Source: Pocillopora verrucosa
Taxonomy: Eukaryota > Cnidaria > Anthozoa > Scleractinia > Pocilloporidae
Length of the DNA: 64,000 nucleotides
Direction: 5' to 3'
Assembly (NCBI RefSeq): GCF_036669915.1
Contig: NC_089315.1
Coordinates: 14,304,490 to 14,368,489 of the forward strand
The position numbers and the translations under genes are program-made. The notes beneath the pieces were generated by a model. The model made no database searches. It was not told where the DNA came from and saw only the letters and a list, made by a program, of their open reading frames with translations. Below, in pieces: positions 23,455 through 33,344 of the stretch. The first letter of the stretch is position 1; every line of letters begins with the position of its first letter.

Positions 23455-23640
23455 ACAAGATAATTTGGTTTTATCAACTGAGTTGAGAATACCAATTGGC
23501 CACCCTCGAGATTCAAAGCTGACGTTTCGAGCGTTAGCCCTTCGTCAGAGAACAAATCAGATATGCAGAGAATTTGTGTTTCATTCAATTTCCCGTAGAT
23601 TAAAAGTTTCGTTCTCTTACATCGAGGGGGTGATACAACG
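23455..23640 (-). mobile_element. Penelope-like element end (short remnant)
   Basis: The stretch with TTTTATCAACTGAGTTGA, then CCAATTGGCCACC, then the GACGTTTCGAGCGTTAGCCC block is a pattern I associate with terminal regions of Penelope-like retroelements in cnidarian and other animal genomes. A GAGGGGGT(G/A)AT motif occurs on both sides (near 23417 and 23623). No reverse transcriptase or endonuclease frame is present here, so only a terminal piece remains. The family call is from recall. Confidence 0.5.
23518..23550 (-). ncRNA. Hammerhead-ribozyme-like core
   Basis: On the minus strand the order is CTGACGA, then AGGGCTAACGCTC, then GAAAC, then GTC. This matches the hammerhead conserved core (CUGANGA, stem II, GAAA, short stem III, NUH cleavage triplet). 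Stem II could be GGGC/GCUC with a UAAC loop; stem III would be only two pairs, as in the dimer-type hammerheads described from Penelope-like elements. Position 10.1 is not the usual G, so activity is uncertain. Confidence 0.4.
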
Positions 23641-25243
23641 TTATTTAAATAGCGAGTTTTGAGCACCTATATTTTCTCTTATGAGAAGCTGTTCAAGGCT
23701 GTGCTTTTGTATTGTATGTATATTTCGAAAAAAGGAACTCTGAATCGAAATGCTTCATGCAGTATGATTTTTACAGAGCTCACACGCCATAGAGCTACAC
23801 AAAAAAGATAATGGGAAAACAAGGTGATTAGTTTGTAAATAAAACAAATAGAAATTATCAAACAAACCCACTAAGAAAAACAACATCTGGTAAAAGTGGA
23901 ACGGCCTGTACTACAGAATGTACATACTCAGTACCAACTGTTATATACTCAAGATCCAACTATTCATGACTGCCTGGTCTTAAAATGTGATATATTTAAG
24001 ATTTAGAGGTTTTTTCCAATGTTAATAAATTTCAAATTTTAAAAGGGTTACGTCAATGCTTAATTGCTTGACACCATTGCAGTTTTACCTACACCCTGCA
24101 ATCTTTGACATAATAGCTAATAGTAATATAACAATGGTTAACATTAGAAATGTAACATTTGAAGAAGAGGAAGTCTTAATGATCGCAATTGTGTTATCAA
24201 GTTTCTTCTTAATAAGACATTCGAAAAACATCATAATTTGTTTTCGTAAAACTGCAAAGCATCCTTCATTCATTGTATGCAAAAAACACGCCTACTTTAC
24301 CGTATGTGGCTAATAAAATACGTTCTACCTACGTTTTTAACAATTTTTCCATTTCAGGCAGACTTTTTCGAGTGGAATTCGACAACATATAAGTTACAAC
24401 TGCTACATTAATTGTTAAAACGTTTATTCCAGTAATCAAAGAGTTATTTCTACCCAAAACGGCCAGATTCGAAAGGTTGCGTAACCCCAATTCTTCTCTA
24501 TTTGGGGTTCAACAGTTAATCATTGTAACAAAAGTTGCATATTAGCCTGTAATGCACGAACACACCGTATAAAGAGAACATTACGATGTTTAACAACAAC
24601 AGAACTGAAGAATGGGATTATCAAATGATTTTTTGGCACTGATCAGCAATTTGTGTGTTTTTGTGCGTACTTTCATCATAAGAAAAATACTTTTTTTGGA
24701 AAGTCCAGAACATTAAAAATGGAATCCATCCAACTAGAAAGTTTTCATATGGAGAGAGTATATAACCTGCAAATCAAACTATGTATCTTTACATATCAGT
24801 AGTTGCAAGTTCTCTCTAAAGCACTGGGAGAATAAGATGTCTTAAAAAAACTATCCAGGTCCCTGATGTTTCCAAGATTTTCTTCTCCCCCAAGCAGGGA
24901 TACTTTCTCAGAATAAATTTGGTAATGTATACTCTTTTTGCCTCGGTAGGGTGCCTCGTGTGATTAAGGGTTGCAGTAAAAACTCTGATTTTAACTGCTA
25001 TGTAATTAATCAAATTAGATTTATTAAAAAAATTTAACTACCTTTCAACGGCATGATTAATTTCTACTCTAAAAAGATCGTTAACCCTCACTATTGGTAA
25101 TTCTTGTCATTAATGTAAATAAAGCTGATTAGCTGAATCAGTGGCATGAATTTCATTATTATAATAATAATTTGCCATGATCATAACTCAACTTAAAGGT
25201 CTCCCACCCACATTTTGCCTCTGGCATCAAATTACCCTTGCGA

Positions 25244-25620
25244 ACTGAATTCCCAGTTTTCTGGGAATTCCTAGGAATTCCTAGGAATTCCTAGGAATTC
25301 TCAAAAATTCCCAATTATGCAAATGACCCTTGCAAACCGAATTCCCAGTTTTCTGGGAATTTCTGGGAATTCCTAGGAATTCCTAAAAATTCCTAGGAAT
25401 TCCTAGGAATTCCTAGGAATTCTCAAAAATTCCCAACTATGCAAATTAACTCTGATTTAAAAAGCTTGGAATTACTGGGAATTTCTGGGAAAGGAAGACT
25501 CCAGTTTTGTGAGGACTTGGAATCCCTAGGAATTCCTAGGAATTCTCAGCTTAACAAACTACCTATAATTTAAGAAGTGTGGAACTCTTGGGAATTTCTG
25601 GGAATTGAATTTGAGGCAAT
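25244..25620. repeat. Left AATTCCTAGG array
   Basis: Runs of the 10-mer AATTCCTAGG, which is palindromic in its halves (GAATTC and CCTAGG alternate), mixed with TTCTGGGAATT variants and interrupted by TATGCAAAT spacers. An inner copy of ACCCTTGCAAACCGAATTCC near 25326 shows the terminal block was itself duplicated. Confidence 0.85.
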
Positions 25621-26198
25621 TTTAATACCCTGAGGTCCACATAAATTCTAAGAAATTCTCAATACCTTGAATGTGAAGGTTTTAAGAAAAAGAGTAATTT
25701 CAGAGGCTTAAAACTTTGGCTCAATAAAAGGTATGCTATACAAAACTTACCAAGAGATATACATACATGTACATGTTTATAACTTAAAGATCATGAAATT
25801 TATTACTCAAACTAAGTTTTAGTAAATCTTGACATTAATATGGATTTTCTCATGAACCAGCTGTCAGTTATGTTAAATGGAAATTGCCAACTTCCACAAT
25901 AATTAACAATAATTACATTGTTATCTTACTTCCCTAACCTACATTACTGGTTGCCTTTGTTAGAAAATCTTGGAACAGTCAAGCTCAGTTGCCTCAAACG
26001 CTGTCAGAGACTTTTTGTTGACAATACTTTTAGTAGAAATTTCATGCCTTAGACAAACAAATTCAACACCTAATTAATCTTTCTTTTTTCATGATTGTTG
26101 TTGCTGCTTTTTTTTTCAGTTTTTTGCTCTATTTTCATGACTAATTGCTGTAATTTGTTTTGCTGTTTTTATTCTTACAAAACATTTTTGTAAGAAAA

Positions 26199-26376
26199 GG
26201 GGAACATTGACTACCTCTGTCCTGTCTGCATGCCAAATGTTTGCAAAGTGTGTGGATGATCCACAAGTATTGGAACTCTTACAAAAATGTTTTGTGTATG
26301 TTCCAATACTTGTGGATCATCCACACACTTTGCAAACATTTGGCATGCAGACAAGACAAAGGTAGTCAATGTTCCC
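26199..26376. repeat. Long inverted repeat (77-bp arms, 23-bp loop)
   Basis: Arm 26200-26276 is the reverse complement of 26300-26376 with only two or three differences, both clear ones near the outer side (GTCCTGTC against GACAAGAC). The loop (CTTACAAAAATGTTTTGTGTAT) is itself a near reverse complement of CTTACAAAACATTTTTGTAAG just left of the first arm. A transcript would form a very stable hairpin. The frame through it is a by-product. Confidence 0.9.
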
Positions 26377-26795
26377 TTAGAGGAAAAACACCTTTTATAT
26401 GACGTCTTCAATTTACTTTATTTGAAACTCTGATCTGAAAATATTTGTCAACAAGACTTGTTAGTAGTGAGAAGTACTAACCAAGTTTCCTTTCATAACT
26501 TAATTTCTTAAATGTCCCAATCACTGGATCTCCCAAAAAAATATTACATCTTTTTATTTTTGGTGCAAATTACAAGTCCTTCTTTATATAAAAATGAAAA
26601 GTGATAGTCACACTTCAATAATAACAGCTCTTAAGTTTACTTGTTGTTCTTCTCTGTCTGTCAGCTATCAACAAGATTGTTTTATACTTCGGGCAGTGCA
26701 TAACTATTTGTGGACCAGAGTTCCAACGCACCTCTGTAATTGCATATAGCTACTCCTGTCTCTTGTACAAATGTTTCTCCTTTGTAAGACGCACT

Positions 26796-27268
26796 CTACT
26801 CTGTTGTCAATACTGCTTTAAGTTCATTGGAAACGACTGACTGAGGAATCGAGATGGCGGTGTTGGAACGTGTTGCTGAACGCTTGCTACGGTCAAGCTT
26901 TGTAGATTTAGGTACTGGTACACTGGGATCATCTATGTATCTCTTATACTTCCGAATGTGGTATCCTTCTTTTATAAGTATGAGGGTAAAAGAAGATTTG
27001 TAGTCGCATTCAAAACTGTGATTGGCTTGTGTTATTTCTCACCTTGGCCATTAACACAACTCAAGTGAGTTTCGAGTCTTTGTTTCCTCGACAACTTTCG
27101 GCCACAAATCGTGCATTTGTAATACGATCGATTCTTTTCGATTATTTCTACATAGAGTGAGCTCACATCTTTATTTGTATCACCAACCTGTCCATCTTCT
27201 AGAAGCAGAGAACCGGTCGGAGAAGTCAGAATAAAGTAAGGCGCTTCTCTTAACACTGCAATCGGCAA
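26796..27268 (-). CDS. Small zinc-finger protein, two exons (5' end uncertain)
   Basis: Exon A, 27268 down to 27043, ends at a GTGAGA donor. Exon B, 26965 down to the TAG at 26796-26798, starts after an AAGAAG acceptor. Both are phase 1 and join as NGQ-G-YHIRKYKRYIDD. The protein has one zinc-knuckle-like motif, CTICGRKLSRKQRLETHLSC (C-x2-C, then H-x2-C, so C2HC rather than standard C2H2), then a basic, low-complexity tail (RSKRSATRSNT). No ATG opens the frame: it is open back to a TAG about 20 bp upstream of 27268, so either an upstream exon supplies the start or the start is lost. It is divergent from the plus-strand frame beginning at about 27392, with roughly 120 bp between them. Function unknown; nucleic-acid binding is the likeliest reading of the knuckle. 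Confidence 0.5.
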
Positions 27269-27391
27269 GCCAGCGGATTCACTTTGCTAGCCAATTACAA
27301 GTCCTAAAAGATCCACGTGATCATGCCCGGGATCGGAAACAAAGAAGACTCCATTTGGCGCTCATCTTTGAATGTACTTTTCATCGGTTGA

Positions 27392-28214
27392 TCGCTTTTC
27401 TCAACTGTTTTGCTTAATATAACATTTCTAAAGATAGCTTTTATTGTGGTTCAATGGGAAAACGAGAATAGCGTGAGTGTTGTAAAAGAAAAGAAAGTCG
27501 TTGGCGCCGTGGAGTTAAAAGAAGGGACAACAGTTGACATATTGACTGGTACAAACAAGGGTCGAGTGGCCATCTGTAAAGCTACGATTTTGAAAGTTTG
27601 TGGTGAGTAAAAATTGCGATATTCGTTACGTGATCAAAATCTTATAAAAGAATAGATGTAGCGGGTTGAATTAAGCTTACGTAACGCTCGGCGTAACTGA
27701 AACTAGAATAATTCTGAGAATCGAATCGGTCACTTGCATGCCGCAGTTTCTTAAGCTTATGCTTTACAATGAAATAAACCTATCAGTAAGGTTTCAAGAT
27801 TCCTCTAGTCACGTTTGGGAACATTCAAGATTCATAATAGGAACTGTTATTAAACAAACCTTAGTACATAAAGAAGCCCTCCTTGGTAAAAACAAAATAA
27901 TGTATTCAGCCCTTTTTTAGTAAAATCCATGAGAGAGATGTACTAACTCCAATATAAAAGTCACTCAATATAACAGAGATTTCTCAATTTGAGAATCCAA
28001 TGAATGCCCTTTTCCTCATAGCCATCTTAAAAGCCTGGTCTGAGCTTTAAATATACATATTTTAATATATTATTTTTTTTCAAATTCAGATGTCAAGGAA
28101 TCCAGATACAAAATGGTCAAGGTTCTTGTTGACAACCTCATTCAAGGCCAACTCATTGTGAGCCCAGGAAAAAAAATACAAACAGTACAAACAGCAGCTA
28201 AGTTTGCAGTTTAG
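27392..28214 (+). pseudogene. Decayed two-exon gene with a VVQWENENSVSVV start
   Basis: Exon 1 (to 27602) ends at GTGAGT; exon 2 (from 28090, after TTCAAATTCAG) is in matching phase 1 and runs to TAG at 28212-28214. The start region VVQWENENSVSVVKEKKVV is a pattern I know from unnamed cnidarian proteins that begin MAFAVVQW-like. Here the expected Met position is ATA (27434-27436) and no in-frame ATG lies upstream, so the start appears lost. Exon 2 contains a second donor-like CATTGTGAGC, so coding might continue elsewhere. Role unknown. It shares an intergenic promoter-sized gap with the zinc-finger gene. Confidence 0.4.
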
Positions 28215-28639
28215 GATAACTTCATTCTAATTTATTGTTACAGTTACAACAAGATTTTCAAAAAATCAATTTTATTTGTCTGTAATTAGCCCCTTCACTC
28301 CCAAGAGTGCTTGGTTTTCAAATATAACTTAAGATATTGTATTTTATGGAAAAGAATCAACAGATTTTATTCACAATTTGTGTCAAACCAAATTTAATGA
28401 TTGATTAGAACTATTTTATATGAATAGCTGTAATTGAGGATTAATCTGTATGAAGTTTTCAAGAAAAGAAAAATAAATCAAATCCCATCCTAATATTACC
28501 ACACATTGATGTTATTTAATCAAAAATATTTTACATGTAAGCCTTAATTAAGCTTCTAAATAAATTTCATTGAATACTTGAATTTTAGCTGGGTTTTTTT
28601 TAATTTAAAGTATTTATTTTATATCATTAGCCTCAAATT

Positions 28640-29050
28640 TTTGCTTAAAATTCCCAGTAATTCTTAAACATTCCCAAAAATTCCCAAAAATTCCCAGAAA
28701 TTCCCTGAAATTCCTAGAAATTTTTTAGATTTACAGCTTTTCAGGGAAAGTCATTGGTTCTCTGAGTTGAAATTCCTAGGAATTCCTAGGAATTCCAAGT
28801 CCTGTTGGCTATAAACTTGGAATTTCTGGGAATTTCTGGGAATTTCTAGGAATTTCTAGGTTTTTAGAACCAGAGTTGTTATGGTTGGGAATTCCTAGGA
28901 ATTCCTAGGAATTCCCAGTCCGAATTTACCGTGAAAATTCACACCTTTATTCCTAGGAATTCCTAGGAATTCCTAGGAATTCCTAGGAATAAATTCCTAG
29001 GAATTCCTAGGAAAATCCTAGGAATTCCTAGGAATTCCTAGGAATTCCAA
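28640..29050. repeat. Right AATTCCTAGG array
   Basis: As the left array but longer and purer at its right end (28945-29047), with CCTAGGAATT repeated more than ten times, then TTCGCAAGGGTAA. The outer part of the array is nearly perfect, its inner part (28650-28870) degenerate (TTCCCAAAAATTCCC, TTTCTGGGAA). Confidence 0.85.
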
Positions 29051-29339
29051 AAGCCATTTCGCAAGGGTAACTGGCTCAAAATATAGCGAGTTTTGCGCTG
29101 GTTAAATTGCTAAACTGATTTTTTCTGTGTGGATTCCAATTCTTTTTATTAAATGAAAATTTTTCAACATTTAATCATCTAAATTGTAGTTTATTGAAGG
29201 TGACCTTCAGCTGAGAAAGTGTACAGGTTATGATAACAACTGCACATCCATTGAGTATTCAGATGCTAACTTAACTGCTGTATATGGTATAAATCATTGT
29301 TCTATTTTAAACCAGTCTTGTTATCGTCATTTGATTGGA

Positions 29340-30240
29340 GGTCTTCCTGGTGATGCAAAGAATAGGAGTTCTCCTATTTGAAACCAGGGGATATCTTAAG
29401 TATTCAATTAAAGAGCAAAGTTACTTCACATTAGAGCAGCTCAATCTATGGATCTGGACAGCACTTCGACTTTAGATATTCTGAATCTTTTTATAGCCAA
29501 TCACCTATTGCAGCTCAAACTCTGGAATCCATAGCAAACTCACATAAACAGAAAGGTGATTATTTGTGTTGAAGTTGAAAATATTTGCAAACTACTTTGA
29601 TTTTAATTGTAGTGTGGCATCATTAGAAAATATAAGTGGAGTAATACAAAATCAAATTTCAACTAGTGTTAAAAAAAACTTTTACCAACAATTTAGTTGT
29701 TCTCATATGCTTTTTGTTTTATATTAAGCGTCTCAAATGTGGTGCCTTGGATGATTTCTTCCCTTGTTGATTGGTGCTCATGTGCCATGTGGGTGAAAAG
29801 TGGTAATTGTACATCTTGTTCTTAAAAATTATGGATGCAGTATTTTCACCAGCCATTATAAACGGCCAACAAAGCTGCATTCATCAAAGACCTTTTGGAA
29901 GACCACTACACTAGATTTGTGCAGATGTACCCAAAGCCATCTCTAATCCCTAGAATGCACTACATGATTCATTACCCTAGGACAATGTTAAGGTATGTAG
30001 GTCTTGACCAGAATAGTTCACATCCCTTATACAAACTGTATATTAGTTCAGCAATATCCTATAAACTTGAGTCTTGGTTCTAAGAAATCACTGATAATTT
30101 GATTTGCCTGCCACTTTCTTAAATTCTTTCTTTTGGACTTGGACCAATGGTGCTTACACCATGTAGGAGATTTGAGGCCAAGAATAAAAAACTGAAACGT
30201 CTTGCTTCAACAAATATCCCATAGACTTTAGCTAACCTAC
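29340..30240 (+). pseudogene. Decayed member of an unnamed cnidarian repeat/TE-derived family
   Basis: Over broken frames the order is: KPGDI-like, YSESFYSQSPIAAQTLES, then SQMWCLG followed by a stop and FLPLLIGAHVP (about 29735-29790), then the longest clean piece AAFIKDLLEDHYTRF ... IPRMHYMIHYPRTMLRY (29870-29995), and finally CRRFEAKNKKLKRLAS (about 30165-30210). I recognise this order (QMWCLGRFLP, IPKMHYLIHYPR, CMRFEAK) from uncharacterised cnidarian and fish proteins that look transposon-derived. The missing LVxxW link and several stops mean it is dead. It may be the distal part of the gene beginning at 27392, with the AATTCC array now in an intron. Confidence 0.5.
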
Positions 30241-32470
30241 ACCAATTAAGGCAACCTTTATTGAAAAACCTAAGGAAATTGGTCAAGGCAGTTTTGCTTC
30301 CTTGATCAGGCTATGATTTTTCTTTTGTCTGTTGTTGATGTATCTGTCAAATACCAAATGTATTGTCAAATATCCTGTATTATGTGTAAAGCTTTTATAT
30401 ACATGAACATTATAACGAGGTTTTGTTAAGCCACAAATTTTCTGTGATCATTTTAATTCCCACCCCACTGAGACAATTTGCAAATTTGAATTGTTTGTCC
30501 TTGAGGAGTTAAGAGAGAAGCCCAAGTCACAGGCTACTTTCAGCAAGTGCATGCATGACTGGATTCAGCTAGAGAAGATGGTATCATATATGAGTGTGTG
30601 GTCTTTCAGGTTTTTCTATTGATTGTGATTGTGATTGTGAGTGATTCACTCAGTTATTTAATGGGAACCTTGCTGTGTATGAGCAAGGATTTGTTCCACT
30701 AAACTCGTGTTTAGTGGAACAAATTCTTGTATTTATTTGGCATTTAGTTGTAGGTTCAGGCACTCATTGAAAAGTCAACTTGGAAATTGCTTCAAGTTAT
30801 GCAAGGCTTGGAATGTTCCCCACTGCCCTAATTTTTTTGATCCTGGAGTGTAGACATGAACCAGTGATGAAACAGAAAATACCTAGATGGAAGTTCACAA
30901 TGCACACTAGCAATGTCTAAGATGAATGAACACGTGCTGTGTGGTACAATGTTCTTGAGCAATATTTATTTAAAGGGGTATTAAATTTATATCAATAATA
31001 TGTGCCACAAAATGATTGAGTTTTTATCTCATGGTAAAATATTAATTAAGCTGATAGATGGTACTAACTGTTACAATATGTCATGTAAATGCCAATCAAA
31101 CTTAATCCATGTATCCATTATATACATTGAATAGCATATATCATGTATCACTTGTATTGAGCTTATGAGTAAAGCAAATGTAGACCCAGCAATCTTGTTA
31201 GTATTGAAACACTTACAGCCGTAGGAACTTTTAGATCAGCTCAAAACTATCTAAAATTAGGATCATTAGCAAAATATAAAAGGCAACATGAGCATCAAAA
31301 GTACGAAACAACATTAATTGTTTACAGAGAACATGGGTTATTAGGAACATTTGCATTCCCTTAACTCCCCACAAAAAAAACAAAACAAAACAAAACAAAA
31401 ACAAAAAAAAACTAATAAACTCAAGATACTTATCAATAGACAGATACAGTGTACCTGACATTTTCAAGGCAACATAGCATATAGAAAACAAGAACTAATA
31501 CCCCCTGGAACATTAAAAGGGGTGTATGGAGGCTTTGCCCCATTACAAATTTACCCCATCAAATTTAGTTTCCCCCACCTTTACCAGTTTGCCCCCACTT
31601 CCTTATGGAATACCACATTTCTTTTCCAAACAAATAATAGTAAATTCCATCTCAATTAACATAAGCTCTTGCTCTAACTAACACACTTCACTGTTCAAGC
31701 AGGCTTAAAGTCATATTGAAAGACTGACATCTATGAAACAAGGGTGCATATGTTAAACTACATAGCTGATTGATTTTCAAGCATTTTAAATGACAAAACT
31801 TGAGAAGAAACAAGTTTAAAAACTTGGGGTGAGCCAGTATAGGTAGGAGTAAACTTGCTATATTTGCTGGGGCAAACTCTTTGTGATGGGGGTGAGATGA
31901 TAGAGGGCACACAACAATAACCAAACTTCAGATTCCTTAAAATGTTATTCCATCTACTGGACCAGCGAAGAAGGGTGACACATCAAAGCATATAATTGTA
32001 CAAAGTCTCAGCCTAAATGTTTTTTTTGTTGTTTTTGCCACAAAGCAGTTATAAAAGCTGTGCTAAAGAAATCAACCGCCAGTTGATACAAAGCAATCAA
32101 AATAATTTTAAACAAGTACCAATTAAACCTGGATTATGGGTATTACAAATATCAAAATTCAGTTACCTTTTCTAAGCTTCTGAATGCTTCATATGTGGAA
32201 TTTGAGTGGACTTGTTAGGCTTGTTCTTCCTGGCACTTCTTGGAAAACACCCACATCCTGAGCCATTTTTATTTGAATAATCCCTGTAGAACTCCATTCT
32301 TAATTATGTTCTCAGTTCTCTGATAAAAGAAAACAATGAGAAAATAACAAATGACGCGTGGGACTAAGGCTTTGTTTTAATAAAAGTATTGGATTAACTT
32401 TACTTTAAGCAAATATATATACACATGTGTGTGTGTGTACATACATACATATATATATATATGTACATAT

Positions 32471-32474
<4 letters not shown>
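30241..32474. other. Intergenic; nothing gene-like seen
   Basis: Contains a perfect 16-bp hairpin (30689-30724), an AAAAC-rich run near 31375-31410, and a pair of facing CCCC-rich/GGGG-rich blocks (31500-31620 and 31820-31910, TTTGCCCCATTAC against GGGGCAAACTC) that look like a weak inverted repeat. I looked on the minus strand for the next PIF1 exons (AFAGIG, DEISM) and did not find them by eye. Confidence 0.4.
30689..30724. repeat. Perfect hairpin, 16-bp stem, 4-nt loop
   Basis: ATTTGTTCCACTAAAC, loop TCGT, GTTTAGTGGAACAAAT. It is not followed by a T run, so it is not a classical terminator, and no CTRR end was seen to make it a Helitron terminus. Confidence 0.9.

Positions 32475-32554
<80 letters not shown>
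32475..32554. repeat. (AC)n/(GT)n microsatellite, about 80 bp
   Basis: Pure AC dinucleotides on the plus strand, flanked by TATATATG and CACGCACGC variants. On the minus strand it lies directly after the PIF1 exon donor, so it forms the start of that intron. Confidence 0.97.
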
Positions 32555-32558
<4 letters not shown>

Positions 32559-32568
32559 GCACACTCAC

Positions 32569-33344
32569 ATGAAGCGTAGTCCCACCTATGTGGCAAGCTG
32601 CTTCTCCCGTACTAGCTGTTATAAAGGTACTCTGAGGTGGTAACATTGTTATCAAACGTTTCAAGAGATATGACTTGCCAGTTCCGGCACTACCAGTAAA
32701 AAACACACTCTTTCCAGCTCTTATGGCGTTTATCACTTCCCTTTGTTCAGGTATAAGATTCATTTGAAAAGAACTCAAAGACCTAAGACGTCTTCTTTCC
32801 GGTCCGCTGTGTTCGTCGTTTCCACAATTCGAATCGCTTTTTCTACCTGTAGTTTTAATTCGCTTCGGTGTCACACCGTTCTTATCTTCCAGAGGTCTTT
32901 TCTTGCGGCCCACTGTGAAATCGTTGTCTGTAAGAGGGCTTATGTTTTCATACGACCGCACTTTATCACTGAGAAGCCGTCTTCTGTTACTTGCAATACC
33001 ATTTTGTTTACTTTGAGCAAGTTTCAATGACAGACATTTTAAAAACGTCGCGAGCTGATTCGGTGGACAATGCGAACACATTATTTGAATCTTCTGTGTT
33101 AGAAGTTTGATGGTAGCCTTCCCTTCCTGTAACAACCGTTTGTGAATGGTTGATTCCTTCAGGAAAAGTTTGTCCCAACGAAGATTGACTACTAGTCAGT
33201 GACTTACAATTCGGAGAGCGATGTCGCGAAATTCATTTCGACCCAAGACAACTGTAACACTCTTGAAGGTTCGCCGTTTCGTGACCACACCATTGGAATT
33301 GAGGTTTTCCACTGTCAACAGCATTCTAACTCACTAGCTTCCAT
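32569..33344 (-). pseudogene. PIF1: PIF1 5'-to-3' DNA helicase, first exon, apparently interrupted
   Basis: The exon ends at 32569 with GTTLH before a GTGAGT donor. Reading down from 33344 it follows the animal PIF1 order: MEASELE (ATG 33342-33344), LTVENLNSNGVVTKRR, VLGRNEFRDIALRI, KLFLKESTIHKRL, GKATIKL, CPPNQLATFLKCLSLKLA, a linker, then EQREVINAIRAG, Walker A GSAGTGKS and ASTGEAACHIGGTTLH. Three oddities: MEASELE and LTVENL are in different frames (one-base indel near 33325); a TGA at 33196-33198 interrupts the PIF1-like frame; and the motif usually STGVAACH reads STGEAACH. The ATG at 33324 would avoid only the first. Helicase motifs beyond Ia would be in later exons, not seen here. PIF1 acts on nuclear and mitochondrial DNA and telomeres. 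Either a decaying copy or assembly errors in a real gene. Confidence 0.65.

Larger units (their letters stand above)
23083..25231. other. Intergenic; holds a Penelope-like remnant, otherwise nothing seen
   Basis: Apart from the remnant at about 23455-23640, the stretch is AT-rich with short frames on both strands and no recognisable protein features. Confidence 0.4.
25232..29070. mobile_element. Candidate 3.8-kb element bounded by inverted AATTCC arrays
   Basis: TTACCCTTGCGAA (25232-25244) is perfectly inverted at 29058-29070 (TTCGCAAGGGTAA). Each edge is followed inward by an array of AATTCCTAGG-type repeats (to about 25620 and from about 28640). Between them lie a small zinc-finger gene on the minus strand, a divergent decayed gene on the plus strand and a 77-bp-arm foldback. 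The symmetry suggests a transposon-like or captured segment, but no transposase was recognised and no target duplication is clear, so the unit is an inference. Confidence 0.45.

Noticed and set aside
26211-26411. 66-codon minus-strand frame
   Set aside because: Lies wholly within the long inverted repeat; no protein features.
30689-30724. Hairpin as a Helitron 3' end or terminator
   Set aside because: No CTRR terminus or T run follows, and no related element was seen here.
32405-32596. Cysteine/valine repeat peptide on the minus strand
   Set aside because: Translation of the (GT)n microsatellite in the intron after the PIF1 exon.
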